From DATCSE01 sp036568605 (lineage in GTDB: Bacteria > Pseudomonadota > Gammaproteobacteria > Burkholderiales > Burkholderiaceae_C), in assembly GCA_036568605.1 (NCBI GenBank), contig DATCSE010000324.1:1-45827 (forward strand): DNA of 45,827 nt, written 5' to 3'. This document shows, in pieces, positions 33,593 through 40,465 of the stretch. Below the pieces are notes generated by a model. The model was not told the DNA's origin. It was given only the letters and a program-made list of their open reading frames with translations, and made no database searches. Every line of letters starts with the position of its first letter. Within the stretch, counting starts at the first letter, position 1. A program made the translations under genes and the position numbers.

Positions 33593-34057
33593 ATGCACAT
33601 CGGAAATATCTGCACTCGGTCGCTGGCGACCTGCCGGCGCGAAGCCAGCGCGCAGGAGATCGGCAGCCTGATGCGCGACCTGCATGTCAGCGATGTCGTC
33701 GTGATCGACGAGCGCGGCGGCCGCATGGTGCCGCTGGGCTTCGTCACCGAGCACGACCTGGTGGTCCGGGTGATCGCGCCGGGCGCCCGCCCCGATCAGG
33801 TCCGCGCAGCCGACCTGATGGCCAGCCAGTTCGAGACGGTGCGCGACTCGGAGTTCGTCTACGACGCGATCGCGCTGATGCGGCGCAAGCGGCTGCTGCG
33901 CCTGCCGGTGATCGATGGGCATGGCGCACTGGTGGGCGTGCTGACCGCCGACGACGTGACGGACTTCCTCGCGTCCGAGCTGACCGAGCTGGCGCGGATC
34001 GCGCCGCATCACGCCAGCTGCGATACGCCGGAGCGAGAGCCCATCTTCAGGAGCTGA
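33593..34057 (+). CDS. CBS-domain-pair protein
   Basis: A 154-residue cytoplasmic protein made of two CBS domains, which together bind adenine nucleotides or similar ligands and act as sensors. The first runs over about residues 8-65 (MRDLHVSDVVVIDERGGRMVPLGFVTEHDLV), the second over about 72-132 (FVYDAIALMRRKRLLRLPVIDGHGALVGVLTADDV). There is no effector domain, so it probably acts on a partner. The start was set at 33593, with AAAGG a few bases upstream; the long open frame before it lies over the DUF4136 gene on the other strand and is not coding. Confidence 0.92.
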   Translation: MHIGNICTRSLATCRREASAQEIGSLMRDLHVSDVVVIDERGGRMVPLGFVTEHDLVVRVIAPGARPDQVRAADLMASQFETVRDSEFVYDAIALMRRKRLLRLPVIDGHGALVGVLTADDVTDFLASELTELARIAPHHASCDTPEREPIFRS

Positions 34058-34092
34058 GACGCGCGTTGTGCCCGATCGGGGACAATCGGGGC

Positions 34093-35052
34093 ATGAGCGA
34101 GCTCGAACTGCCCCTGCCGCCGGTTGTCGCCGCCGATGATGAACCCGCGCCGCCTCTGCACGGCGACGGCACAGCGCCCGAACTTTCGAAGACGGCGCTG
34201 TCGGTGCAGAAGCGGATCCGCCGGCTGACCGGCAAGGCGGTCATCGACTTCTCGATGATCGAGGACGGCGACGTCGTGATGGCCTGCCTGTCCGGCGGCG
34301 CCGACAGCTACACGATGCTGGACACGCTGCGCTACCTGCAGCGCGTCGCGCCGATCGAGTTCCGCATCGTCGCGGTCAACCTGGACCAGAAGCAGCCCGG
34401 CTTCCCGGAAGACGTGCTGCCGACCTACCTGACGCGCGAGGGCGTGGACTTTCGCATCATCGAGCAGGACACCTACAGCATCGTCAAGGCCAAGGTCGCG
34501 CCCGGCAAGACCACCTGCTCGCTGTGCTCGCGGCTGCGCCGCGGCATCCTGTACCGCGTCGCGAAGGAGATCGGCGCGACCAAGATCGCGCTGGGCCACC
34601 ACCGCGACGACATCCTCGAGACGCTGCTGCTGAACATGTTCTTCGGCGGCACGATCAAGACCATGCCGCCCAAGCTGCGCTCGGACGACGGCAGCAACGT
34701 CGTGATACGCCCGCTTGCCTATTGCCGCGAATCGGACATCAAGCGTTATGCCGCGGCGATGCAGTTCCCGATCATCCCGTGCAACCTGTGCGGCTCGCAG
34801 CCCAACCTGCAGCGCCAGGCGATGAAGGAGCTGCTGCAGCAATGGGACCGCGCGCACCCGCAGCGGCTGCGCAGCATGTTCTCGGCGGTGACGCATGTCG
34901 TGCCGTCGCACCTGCTGGATCGCAACTTGTTCGACTTCGCGACCTTCACGCCGCGTGGTGCCGAGGCTGCCGGCTCGGCCGTGCCGGGCGATCTGCTGTT
35001 CGACCACGACGACACGGTGGAGCGGTTTCAGAACTCGATTCAGATCGAGTAG
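34093..35052 (+). CDS. ttcA: tRNA 2-thiocytidine biosynthesis protein TtcA
   Basis: A 319-residue iron-sulfur enzyme that thiolates cytidine 32 in tRNA. The ATP-pyrophosphatase PP-loop is at residues 67-72 as SGGADS; the lysine usual at the fourth place in TtcA (SGGKDS) is alanine here. The two CxxC pairs that hold the cluster, CSLC and CNLC, are intact. Other conserved parts are GHHRDDILETLLLNMFFGG and VIRPLAYCRESDI. An N-terminal extension of about 30 residues is proline and acid rich. The start at ATG 34093 fits; it lies 35 bp after the CBS gene. Confidence 0.95.
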   Translation: MSELELPLPPVVAADDEPAPPLHGDGTAPELSKTALSVQKRIRRLTGKAVIDFSMIEDGDVVMACLSGGADSYTMLDTLRYLQRVAPIEFRIVAVNLDQKQPGFPEDVLPTYLTREGVDFRIIEQDTYSIVKAKVAPGKTTCSLCSRLRRGILYRVAKEIGATKIALGHHRDDILETLLLNMFFGGTIKTMPPKLRSDDGSNVVIRPLAYCRESDIKRYAAAMQFPIIPCNLCGSQPNLQRQAMKELLQQWDRAHPQRLRSMFSAVTHVVPSHLLDRNLFDFATFTPRGAEAAGSAVPGDLLFDHDDTVERFQNSIQIE

Positions 35053-35059
35053 GACATCA

Positions 35060-35125
35060 CCGTTCGGGCACTGTCGAAGCCTGGTGCCGCTTGCGCCGGC
35101 CCTTCGACAAGCTCAGGGCGAACGG
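35060..35125. repeat. CCGTTCG inverted-repeat element downstream of folB
   Basis: Outer arms CCGTTCG/CGAACGG and inner arms TGTCGAAG/CTTCGACA, with the loop region between. The right half reads CCTTCGACAAGCTCAGGGCG, a sequence widely repeated between genes in Burkholderiales and Xanthomonadales (from memory). A second member lies at 35642-35697, on the other side of folB. Confidence 0.7.
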
Positions 35126-35208
35126 GGGGATGGCTCAGGGCGAACGGGGGATGGCTCAGCGCCAACTGGGGAGGGGCCCAGCGCCAACTGCGCTCAGCGC
35201 CAAAGCGA
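35117..35208. repeat. Degenerate 21-22-bp tandem array
   Basis: Two units GGGCGAACGGGG..ATGGCTCA (22 and 21 bp) are followed by diverged units beginning GCGCCAACTG (22 and 16 bp) and a last part GCGCCAAAGCG. The first units grow out of the end of the inverted repeat before them. The array lies in the convergent gap between ttcA and folB. I see no gene in it. Confidence 0.6.
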
Positions 35209-35212
35209 AATG

Positions 35213-35611
35213 TCAGGGCGCCGGCTTGATCCCGAACACCTCGCAGCCCACCGAGACGCAATCCGGATACACGTCCGGCTTCTGCGTCGACACGCGCGCG
35301 GCGCGCACCTTCGGGTGCGCGAGCATCAGCTTCAGCACGTCGTCGCACAGCGTTTCCTGCAGGTGGATATGGCCTTGCGAGACGCGCTGCGCGATGCTGC
35401 TGCGCATGAAGTCGTAGTCCACCACCTCGTCCAGCGCATCGGCCGTGGGCGTCGAGACGGCCAGCGGGATGTACAGGTCGACGTTGATCAGCACGCGCTG
35501 CTCGCGCGTCTTCTCGAACGCGTGCACGCCGATGTTGATGAAGACCTCGTAGTCGCGCAGGAACAGGCGCCGGCAGTCCATCAGGCTCGGGTGGTTCAGC
35601 AGGCTGTGCAT
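35213..35611 (-). CDS. folB: Dihydroneopterin aldolase
   Basis: A 132-residue cytoplasmic enzyme that cleaves dihydroneopterin to hydroxymethyl-dihydropterin in folate synthesis. The motif INIGVHAFEKTREQRVLINVDL, with the catalytic lysine region later as ARVSTQKPDVYPDCVSVGCEVF, is characteristic. The first 15 residues (MHSLLNHPSLMDCRR) are an extension, so the start at 35611 could be later (M11). It lies downstream of and in the same direction as the SDR gene, which looks like a pteridine reductase, so the two may work on related pterins. It is flanked by two copies of one inverted-repeat family. Confidence 0.93.
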   Translation of the reverse strand: MHSLLNHPSLMDCRRLFLRDYEVFINIGVHAFEKTREQRVLINVDLYIPLAVSTPTADALDEVVDYDFMRSSIAQRVSQGHIHLQETLCDDVLKLMLAHPKVRAARVSTQKPDVYPDCVSVGCEVFGIKPAP

Positions 35612-35641
35612 GGTGGTGATTCCAATGGATGCGGCGCACTC

Positions 35642-35697
35642 CCGTTCGCGCTGAGGTATCGAAGCGCCGCGCGGCTTCGATACCTCAGCCCGAACGG
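35642..35697. repeat. CCGTTCG inverted-repeat element upstream of folB
   Basis: Outer arms CCGTTCG/CGAACGG (7 bp), one mismatch, then inner arms GCTGAGGTATCGAAGC/GCTTCGATACCTCAGC (16 bp, perfect) around GCCGCGCG. It overlaps the last 13 bases of the SDR gene. It is a member of the same family as the element at 35060-35125, sharing the CCGTTCG ends and a TCGAAG core. It is likely to fold in RNA between the SDR and folB genes. Confidence 0.8.
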
Positions 35698-36497
35698 TGG
35701 GCGGAGGTCAGGTAGTACACGTCGCGCGGCTGCCCGGCGAGGTGCTGGCCGCCGTCGACCAGCAGCGTCGTGCCGGTGATCGCCGGCGACTCGATCAGGA
35801 AGCGCACCGCCTGGGCGATGTCCTCGGGCGTCGAGGAGCGCTGCAGCGGCGTCATCCGGTGCGCCTCGTCGAACTGCGCGTCGCTCATAGCGCCCGACGC
35901 CAGCGTGACGCCCGGCGCGACGCCGACGACCCGCAGCGCCGGCGCCAGCGCCAGTGCCAGCGTCACGGTCGCGGCCTGCAGCGCGGCCTTGGACAGCGTG
36001 TACGACAAATGGTCCGGGTTCGGGTTCCAGAGCTTCTGGTCCAGCAGGTTGACGACGCAGCCCTTCGCAGCGCCCGGTCCGTCGCCGCGCGCGAGCAGGT
36101 GCGCGTGCAATGCGCGCGCAAGCAGGATCGCCGGCGCGGTGTTCGCGCGCCAGTGCTTGTCCATCGCCGCGTGGCCGAAGCTCGCCGCATCGTCGTACTC
36201 GAAGGTGGACGCGTTGTTGACCACGGCATCGAGCCGCCCGAAATGCGCGATGACAGCCGGCACCAACGCGTTGCAGGCCGCCTCGTCCGAGAGGTCGGCG
36301 CAGAAGGCCTGCGCCGCCGCGCCGGCCGAACGCAGCTCGGCGACGGTCGCGTTCGCGTCTTCCGCCGAATGCCGGTAGTGCACCGCGAGGTCGCAGCCGT
36401 GCCGTGCGAGCTCGAGCGCGATCGTGCGGCCGAGGCGGCGCGCGGCGCCGGTCACGAGCACGACGCGACGGCGCGATGGCGATGGGGCAGCGGGCAC
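35685..36497 (-). CDS. Short-chain dehydrogenase, pteridine-reductase-like
   Basis: A 270-residue NAD(P)H-dependent SDR. The cofactor motif is VTGAARRLG at residues 15-23; the TGAAxRxG form with arginine suggests NADPH and is typical of pteridine reductases (FolM type). NNAS and the catalytic YTLSK follow, with LDQKLWNPNPDHLSY just before the tyrosine as in that group. It lies next to folB, so reduction of a pterin is the best guess, yet other carbonyl substrates are possible. The start is probably GTG 36497; the frame stays open but lacks ATG nearby. Only nine bases separate it from the start of the divergent gene. Confidence 0.86.
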   Translation of the reverse strand: MPAAPSPSRRRVVLVTGAARRLGRTIALELARHGCDLAVHYRHSAEDANATVAELRSAGAAAQAFCADLSDEAACNALVPAVIAHFGRLDAVVNNASTFEYDDAASFGHAAMDKHWRANTAPAILLARALHAHLLARGDGPGAAKGCVVNLLDQKLWNPNPDHLSYTLSKAALQAATVTLALALAPALRVVGVAPGVTLASGAMSDAQFDEAHRMTPLQRSSTPEDIAQAVRFLIESPAITGTTLLVDGGQHLAGQPRDVYYLTSAHRSG

Positions 36498-36506
36498 AAT
36501 CGAACG

Positions 36507-37634
36507 ATGCAGACGAATGGAAGTGGCGTCAGTGTATCGGCGGGCAGCGACCCCGCGCTGCTGCGCGTGATCCGCGATGCGATCGCGCGCGATGGCGGCT
36601 GGCTGCGCTTCGACCGCTACATGGCGCTCGCGCTGTACGCGCCGGGCCTGGGCTACTACACGAACGCAGGGCGCAAGTTCGGCCTGCTGCCGCAATCGGG
36701 CAGCGACTTCGTGACCGCGCCCGAGCTGTCGCCGCTGTTCGGCGCCGCGCTCGCGCGCCAGGTCGCGCAATGGCTCGAACAGACCGGCACGCACGAGGTC
36801 TGGGAATTCGGCGCCGGCTCGGGCGCGCTGGCCGAGCAACTGCTGGACGCGCTGGGCGAGCGTGTCCAGCGCTACACCATCGTCGACCTGTCCGGGAGCT
36901 TGCGCGCGCGCCAGCGCGAGCGGCTGCAGCGCTTCGGCGAGCGCGTCGCCTGGGTCGACGCGCTGCCCGACACACTGCGCGGCGTCGTCGTCGGCAACGA
37001 AGTGCTGGATGCGATGCCGGTCGAGCTGCTGCACTTCGACGGCCAGCGCTGGCACGAGCGCGGCGTCGTCGTGCAGGGCGACGGCTTCGCGTGGCAGGAC
37101 CGCGCCGGCGAGCGCCGTCCGCCGGGCGAGCCGGGCGCGTTTCCGCCCGGCGCGGTGACCGAGCTGCACGCCCAGGCCGAAGCCTTCGTCGCGACGCTGG
37201 GTGAGCGCCTGGAGCGCGGCGCCGCGCTGTTCATCGACTACGGGTTCCCCGAGGCCGAGTACTACCACCCGCAGCGCCACATGGGCACGCTGATGTGCCA
37301 CCGCGGGCACCAGGCCGACACCGATCCGCTGGCCGACCCCGGCGCGAAGGACATCACCGCGCACGTGAACTTCACCGGCATCGCGCTGGCCGCGCAGGAC
37401 GCCGGGTTCGACGTGATCGGCTACACCTCGCAGGCGCACTTCCTGATCAACTGCGGCATCGTCGAGCTGATGCGCGATGCCGATCTCGCGACGCGCGCCA
37501 ACGCGAACAAGCTGCTGATGGAGCACGAGATGGGCGAGCTGTTCAAGGTGATCGCGCTCGCGAAAGGCGGCAGCGATGCGCTCGGGCACGACGCGATCGG
37601 CTTCACGGCCGGCGACCGGACGCACACGCTGTGA
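36507..37634 (+). CDS. SAM-dependent methyltransferase, NDUFAF7/MidA family
   Basis: A 375-residue class I SAM-dependent methyltransferase of the DUF185/MidA family. The eukaryotic relative NDUFAF7 methylates an arginine of a respiratory complex I subunit; the bacterial target is not known. Motifs YYTNAGRKFG, DFVTAPELSPLFG, the SAM loop EFGAGSGALAEQLL near residue 98, and GNEVLDAMPVE are all clear. The ATG at 36507 was chosen as the only good start before the domain, giving a very short divergent spacer with the SDR gene. It is followed after 31 bp by the DUF2905 gene. Confidence 0.92.
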   Translation: MQTNGSGVSVSAGSDPALLRVIRDAIARDGGWLRFDRYMALALYAPGLGYYTNAGRKFGLLPQSGSDFVTAPELSPLFGAALARQVAQWLEQTGTHEVWEFGAGSGALAEQLLDALGERVQRYTIVDLSGSLRARQRERLQRFGERVAWVDALPDTLRGVVVGNEVLDAMPVELLHFDGQRWHERGVVVQGDGFAWQDRAGERRPPGEPGAFPPGAVTELHAQAEAFVATLGERLERGAALFIDYGFPEAEYYHPQRHMGTLMCHRGHQADTDPLADPGAKDITAHVNFTGIALAAQDAGFDVIGYTSQAHFLINCGIVELMRDADLATRANANKLLMEHEMGELFKVIALAKGGSDALGHDAIGFTAGDRTHTL

Positions 37635-37665
37635 TGCGCCGGCCAACGCAGAGAGGAGCGTCATC

Positions 37666-37860
37666 GTGATCCGATGGCTCATCGTCGTCTTCCTCGCGCT
37701 GCTGATCTTCAGCGGCCTGCGCCCTTGGCTCGAGAAGCTGGGCCTGGGCCGGCTGCCCGGCGACTTCCGCTTCCGCCTGTTCGGCCGCGAGTGGTTCATC
37801 CCGCTCGCGAGCAGCCTCGTGCTCAGCGTGCTGGCGATGCTGATCGGGAAGCTGCTGTAG
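37666..37860 (+). CDS. DUF2905 family small membrane protein
   Basis: A 64-residue inner-membrane protein with two hydrophobic helices (about residues 5-20 and 43-62), joined by the conserved GLGRLPGDFRFRLFGREWFIPL. This is the DUF2905 family, common in proteobacteria and of unknown function. The likely start is GTG 37666, with AGGAG seven bases upstream. It is on the same strand as the MidA-type methyltransferase and may belong to the same transcript. Confidence 0.9.
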   Translation: MIRWLIVVFLALLIFSGLRPWLEKLGLGRLPGDFRFRLFGREWFIPLASSLVLSVLAMLIGKLL

Positions 37861-37918
37861 CGTGCCAGCACGATCGCCGCGGGCGCGCTAGCATCGCCCG
37901 AACCTGCGAGGAGTCGAG

Positions 37919-40270
37919 ATGAGCGATGTGAGCAATGCGGTGGGCCGCTTCGGCAGCGGGCGCGCGGTCAAGCGAGTCGAGGATGCGGCGCTGCTGGCCG
38001 GCCAAGGCCAATTCGTCGACAACGTGCCGGTCGAGGGCCAGCACCACATCGCGTTCCAGCGTTCGCCGTACGCGCATGCGCGCATCGTCGCGATCGACAC
38101 CGCGGCCGCCAAGGAAATGCCCGGCGTGCTGGCGGTCTACACCGGCGAGCAGCTGGTCGCGGCCGGGATCAAGGCGATCGATCCGGGCCCGGGCTTCAAG
38201 CGCGCCAACGGCAAGCCGATGGCGACGGCGCCGCGCCGCGCGCTCGCGCACGAGCGGGTGCGCCATGTCGGCGAGCCGGTGGTCGCGGTGGTCGCGACCT
38301 CGCGCCTCGCCGCCCGCGATGCGGCCGAAGCGGTGTTCGTCGAGTACGACGAGCTGCCGGCCGTGACCGACGTGGTGCAGGCGAGCCGGCCCGGTGCGCC
38401 GGTGCTGTGCCCCGACGCGCCGGACAACATCGCCGCCGAGATGCGCCACGGCGACATCAAGGCGACCGCCGCGGCGTTCGAACGCGCGGCGCACGTGATC
38501 TCGCTGGACCTCGTGAACCAGCGCGTCGCGCCGAGCCCGATGGAGCCGCGCGGCCTGGTCGCGATGTTCGATGCCGCGAGCGGCCGGCTCACGGTGCGCA
38601 TCAGCTCGCAGATGCCGACCGGCGTCCGCACCTCGCTGTGCGAGGCGATCCCCGGGCTGACGAACGAGAACGTGCGTGTCGTCGTCGGCGATGTCGGCGG
38701 CGGCTTCGGCATGAAGACCGGCATCAACCCGGAGGACATCGTCGTCGCGTACGCGGCGCGCGAGCTGCGTGTGCCGGTGCGCTGGCAGGCCGATCGCAGC
38801 GACGAGTTCCTCTCGGCGATCCACGGCCGCGACGCCGTCAGCCGCGCCGAGATGGCGCTGGACGCGAACGGCCGGGTGCTCGCGTTGCGCGTGCGCACGC
38901 TCGCGAACGTCGGCGGCTATGCCACCGGCACCGGTGTCGCGATCCAGCTGCTGGTCGGGCCGTGGGTGCAGACCAGCATCTACGACATCCAGACCATCGA
39001 CCTGCATTTCATCGCGATGATGACCAACCGCGGCCCGACCGGCGCGTACCGCGGCGCCGGCCGGCCCGAGGCGATCTACATCACCGAGCGGCTGTTCGAC
39101 GCGGCTGCGCGCGAGCTCAAGCTCGACCCGGCCGAGCTGCGCCGCCGCAACCTGATCCGCCCCGAGCAGATGCCGTACACGAACCCGATGGCGCAGACCT
39201 ACGACACCGGGCGCTTCGAGCAGATTCTCGATGCCGGCCTGCGGCTCGCCGACTGGAACGGCTTCGCGGCGCGCCGCGAAGCCAGCGAGGCGGCGGGCAA
39301 GCTGCGCGGCCGCGGGCTCGCGAGCTTTCTCGAATGGACCGGCGGCAATGTGTTCGAGGAGCGCGTCGCGGTGACGGTCGCGGCCGACGGCTACATCGAG
39401 ATCGTCTCGGCGACGCAGGCGATGGGGCAGGGCATCGCGACCAGCTACGTGCAGCTCGCGGTCGAAGTCTTCGGCGTCAGCGAAGACCGCATCCGCATCG
39501 TGCAGGGCGACACCGACCGCGCGAACGGCTTCGGCAGCGCCGGCTCGCGCTCGCTGTTCACCGGCGGTTCGGCGGTGCGCATCGCGTCGCAGCGCACGGT
39601 GGACACCGCGAAGGAACTCGCGGGCGAAGTGCTGGAGGTCGCGAGCGCCGACATCGAATACCGCGACGGCCGCTTCGCGGTCGTCGGCACCGACGTCGGC
39701 ATCGGCCTGTTCGAGCTCGCGGCGCGCCAGCCGAAGGCGCAGATCGCCGTCGATTCGACCAGCACGGTCGGCGGGCCGACCTGGCCGAACGGCTGCCATG
39801 TCTGCGAGGTCGAGATCGATCCGGAGACCGGTGCCGTCGAAGTGGTCGCCTATTCATCGGTCAACGACATCGGCACCGTCGTCAGCCCGACGATCGCGCG
39901 CGGTCAGATCGAAGGCGGCGCGCTGCAGGGCCTGGGCCAGGCGCTGACCGAGGAGATGGTCTACGACCGCGACAGCGGCCAGATGCTGACCGCGAGCTAC
40001 CAGGACTATGCAATGCCGCGCGCGACGCTCGCGCACGGTTTCAAGACCGAGTTCGACCAGGCTATCCCATGCAAGGTCAACCCGCTGGGCGTCAAGGGCG
40101 TCGGCGAGCTCGGCACGATAGGCGCGACGCCGGCGGCCGTCAACGCGGTGATCGATGCGCTGGACCATGCCGGCCATGGGCGCCGCGCCGAGGCGATCCA
40201 GATGCCGCTGACGCCGCCGCGCGTGTGGCGCGCGCTGCGGGGCCAGTTCGATCCGTCGCCGCTTGCGTAG
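37919..40270 (+). CDS. Molybdenum hydroxylase large subunit (xanthine dehydrogenase/CoxL family, form II)
   Basis: A 783-residue molybdopterin-binding subunit of the xanthine oxidase family. The active-site loop reads AYRGAGR (residues 376-382); the form I CO dehydrogenase loop with cysteine is absent, so it is form II, oxidising an aldehyde, purine or other substrate. The catalytic glutamate is E730 in KGVGELGTIGA. QAMGQGIATSY near residue 502 is a cofactor motif. No small iron-sulfur or medium FAD subunit gene is found beside it in the window, though these are usually adjacent. The start at 37919 has GAGGAG six bases upstream. It has no signal peptide. Confidence 0.92.
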   Translation: MSDVSNAVGRFGSGRAVKRVEDAALLAGQGQFVDNVPVEGQHHIAFQRSPYAHARIVAIDTAAAKEMPGVLAVYTGEQLVAAGIKAIDPGPGFKRANGKPMATAPRRALAHERVRHVGEPVVAVVATSRLAARDAAEAVFVEYDELPAVTDVVQASRPGAPVLCPDAPDNIAAEMRHGDIKATAAAFERAAHVISLDLVNQRVAPSPMEPRGLVAMFDAASGRLTVRISSQMPTGVRTSLCEAIPGLTNENVRVVVGDVGGGFGMKTGINPEDIVVAYAARELRVPVRWQADRSDEFLSAIHGRDAVSRAEMALDANGRVLALRVRTLANVGGYATGTGVAIQLLVGPWVQTSIYDIQTIDLHFIAMMTNRGPTGAYRGAGRPEAIYITERLFDAAARELKLDPAELRRRNLIRPEQMPYTNPMAQTYDTGRFEQILDAGLRLADWNGFAARREASEAAGKLRGRGLASFLEWTGGNVFEERVAVTVAADGYIEIVSATQAMGQGIATSYVQLAVEVFGVSEDRIRIVQGDTDRANGFGSAGSRSLFTGGSAVRIASQRTVDTAKELAGEVLEVASADIEYRDGRFAVVGTDVGIGLFELAARQPKAQIAVDSTSTVGGPTWPNGCHVCEVEIDPETGAVEVVAYSSVNDIGTVVSPTIARGQIEGGALQGLGQALTEEMVYDRDSGQMLTASYQDYAMPRATLAHGFKTEFDQAIPCKVNPLGVKGVGELGTIGATPAAVNAVIDALDHAGHGRRAEAIQMPLTPPRVWRALRGQFDPSPLA

Positions 40271-40277
40271 GCCGTCA

Positions 40278-40368
40278 CCCTCACCCTGACCCTCTCCCGC
40301 AAGCGGGAGAGGGGACGTACCCGGCACGCACTCCCTCTCCCGCTTGCGGGAGAGGGCTGGGGTGAGGG
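40278..40368. repeat. REP-like inverted repeat, copy 2
   Basis: A 91-bp element that matches the copy at 1312-1397 almost base for base in both arms (CCCTCACCCTGACCCTCTCC at the left, GGGCTGGGGTGAGGG at the right), but differs in the central loop between the two inner hairpins. It begins seven bases after the large-subunit stop codon and may act as its terminator. Confidence 0.88.
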
Positions 40369-40465
40369 TCGCCCGAATGGGCTCATGCCTCGTTCGCATC
40401 GAGCACGCGATGCGGCCCCGTATAGTCTCGGTCGCTTCCTTCACCACAACGAGCGAGACACCCCG

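Noticed and set aside
36498..37871. N-terminal extension of the SDR frame over the MidA-type gene
   Set aside because: The extension runs antisense to a conserved methyltransferase and matches nothing; the SDR cofactor motif begins only 15 residues after the GTG at 36497.
37919..40270. Form I carbon monoxide dehydrogenase
   Set aside because: The active-site loop is AYRGAGR; the cysteine-containing form I loop is absent, and no CoxM or CoxS gene is adjacent.
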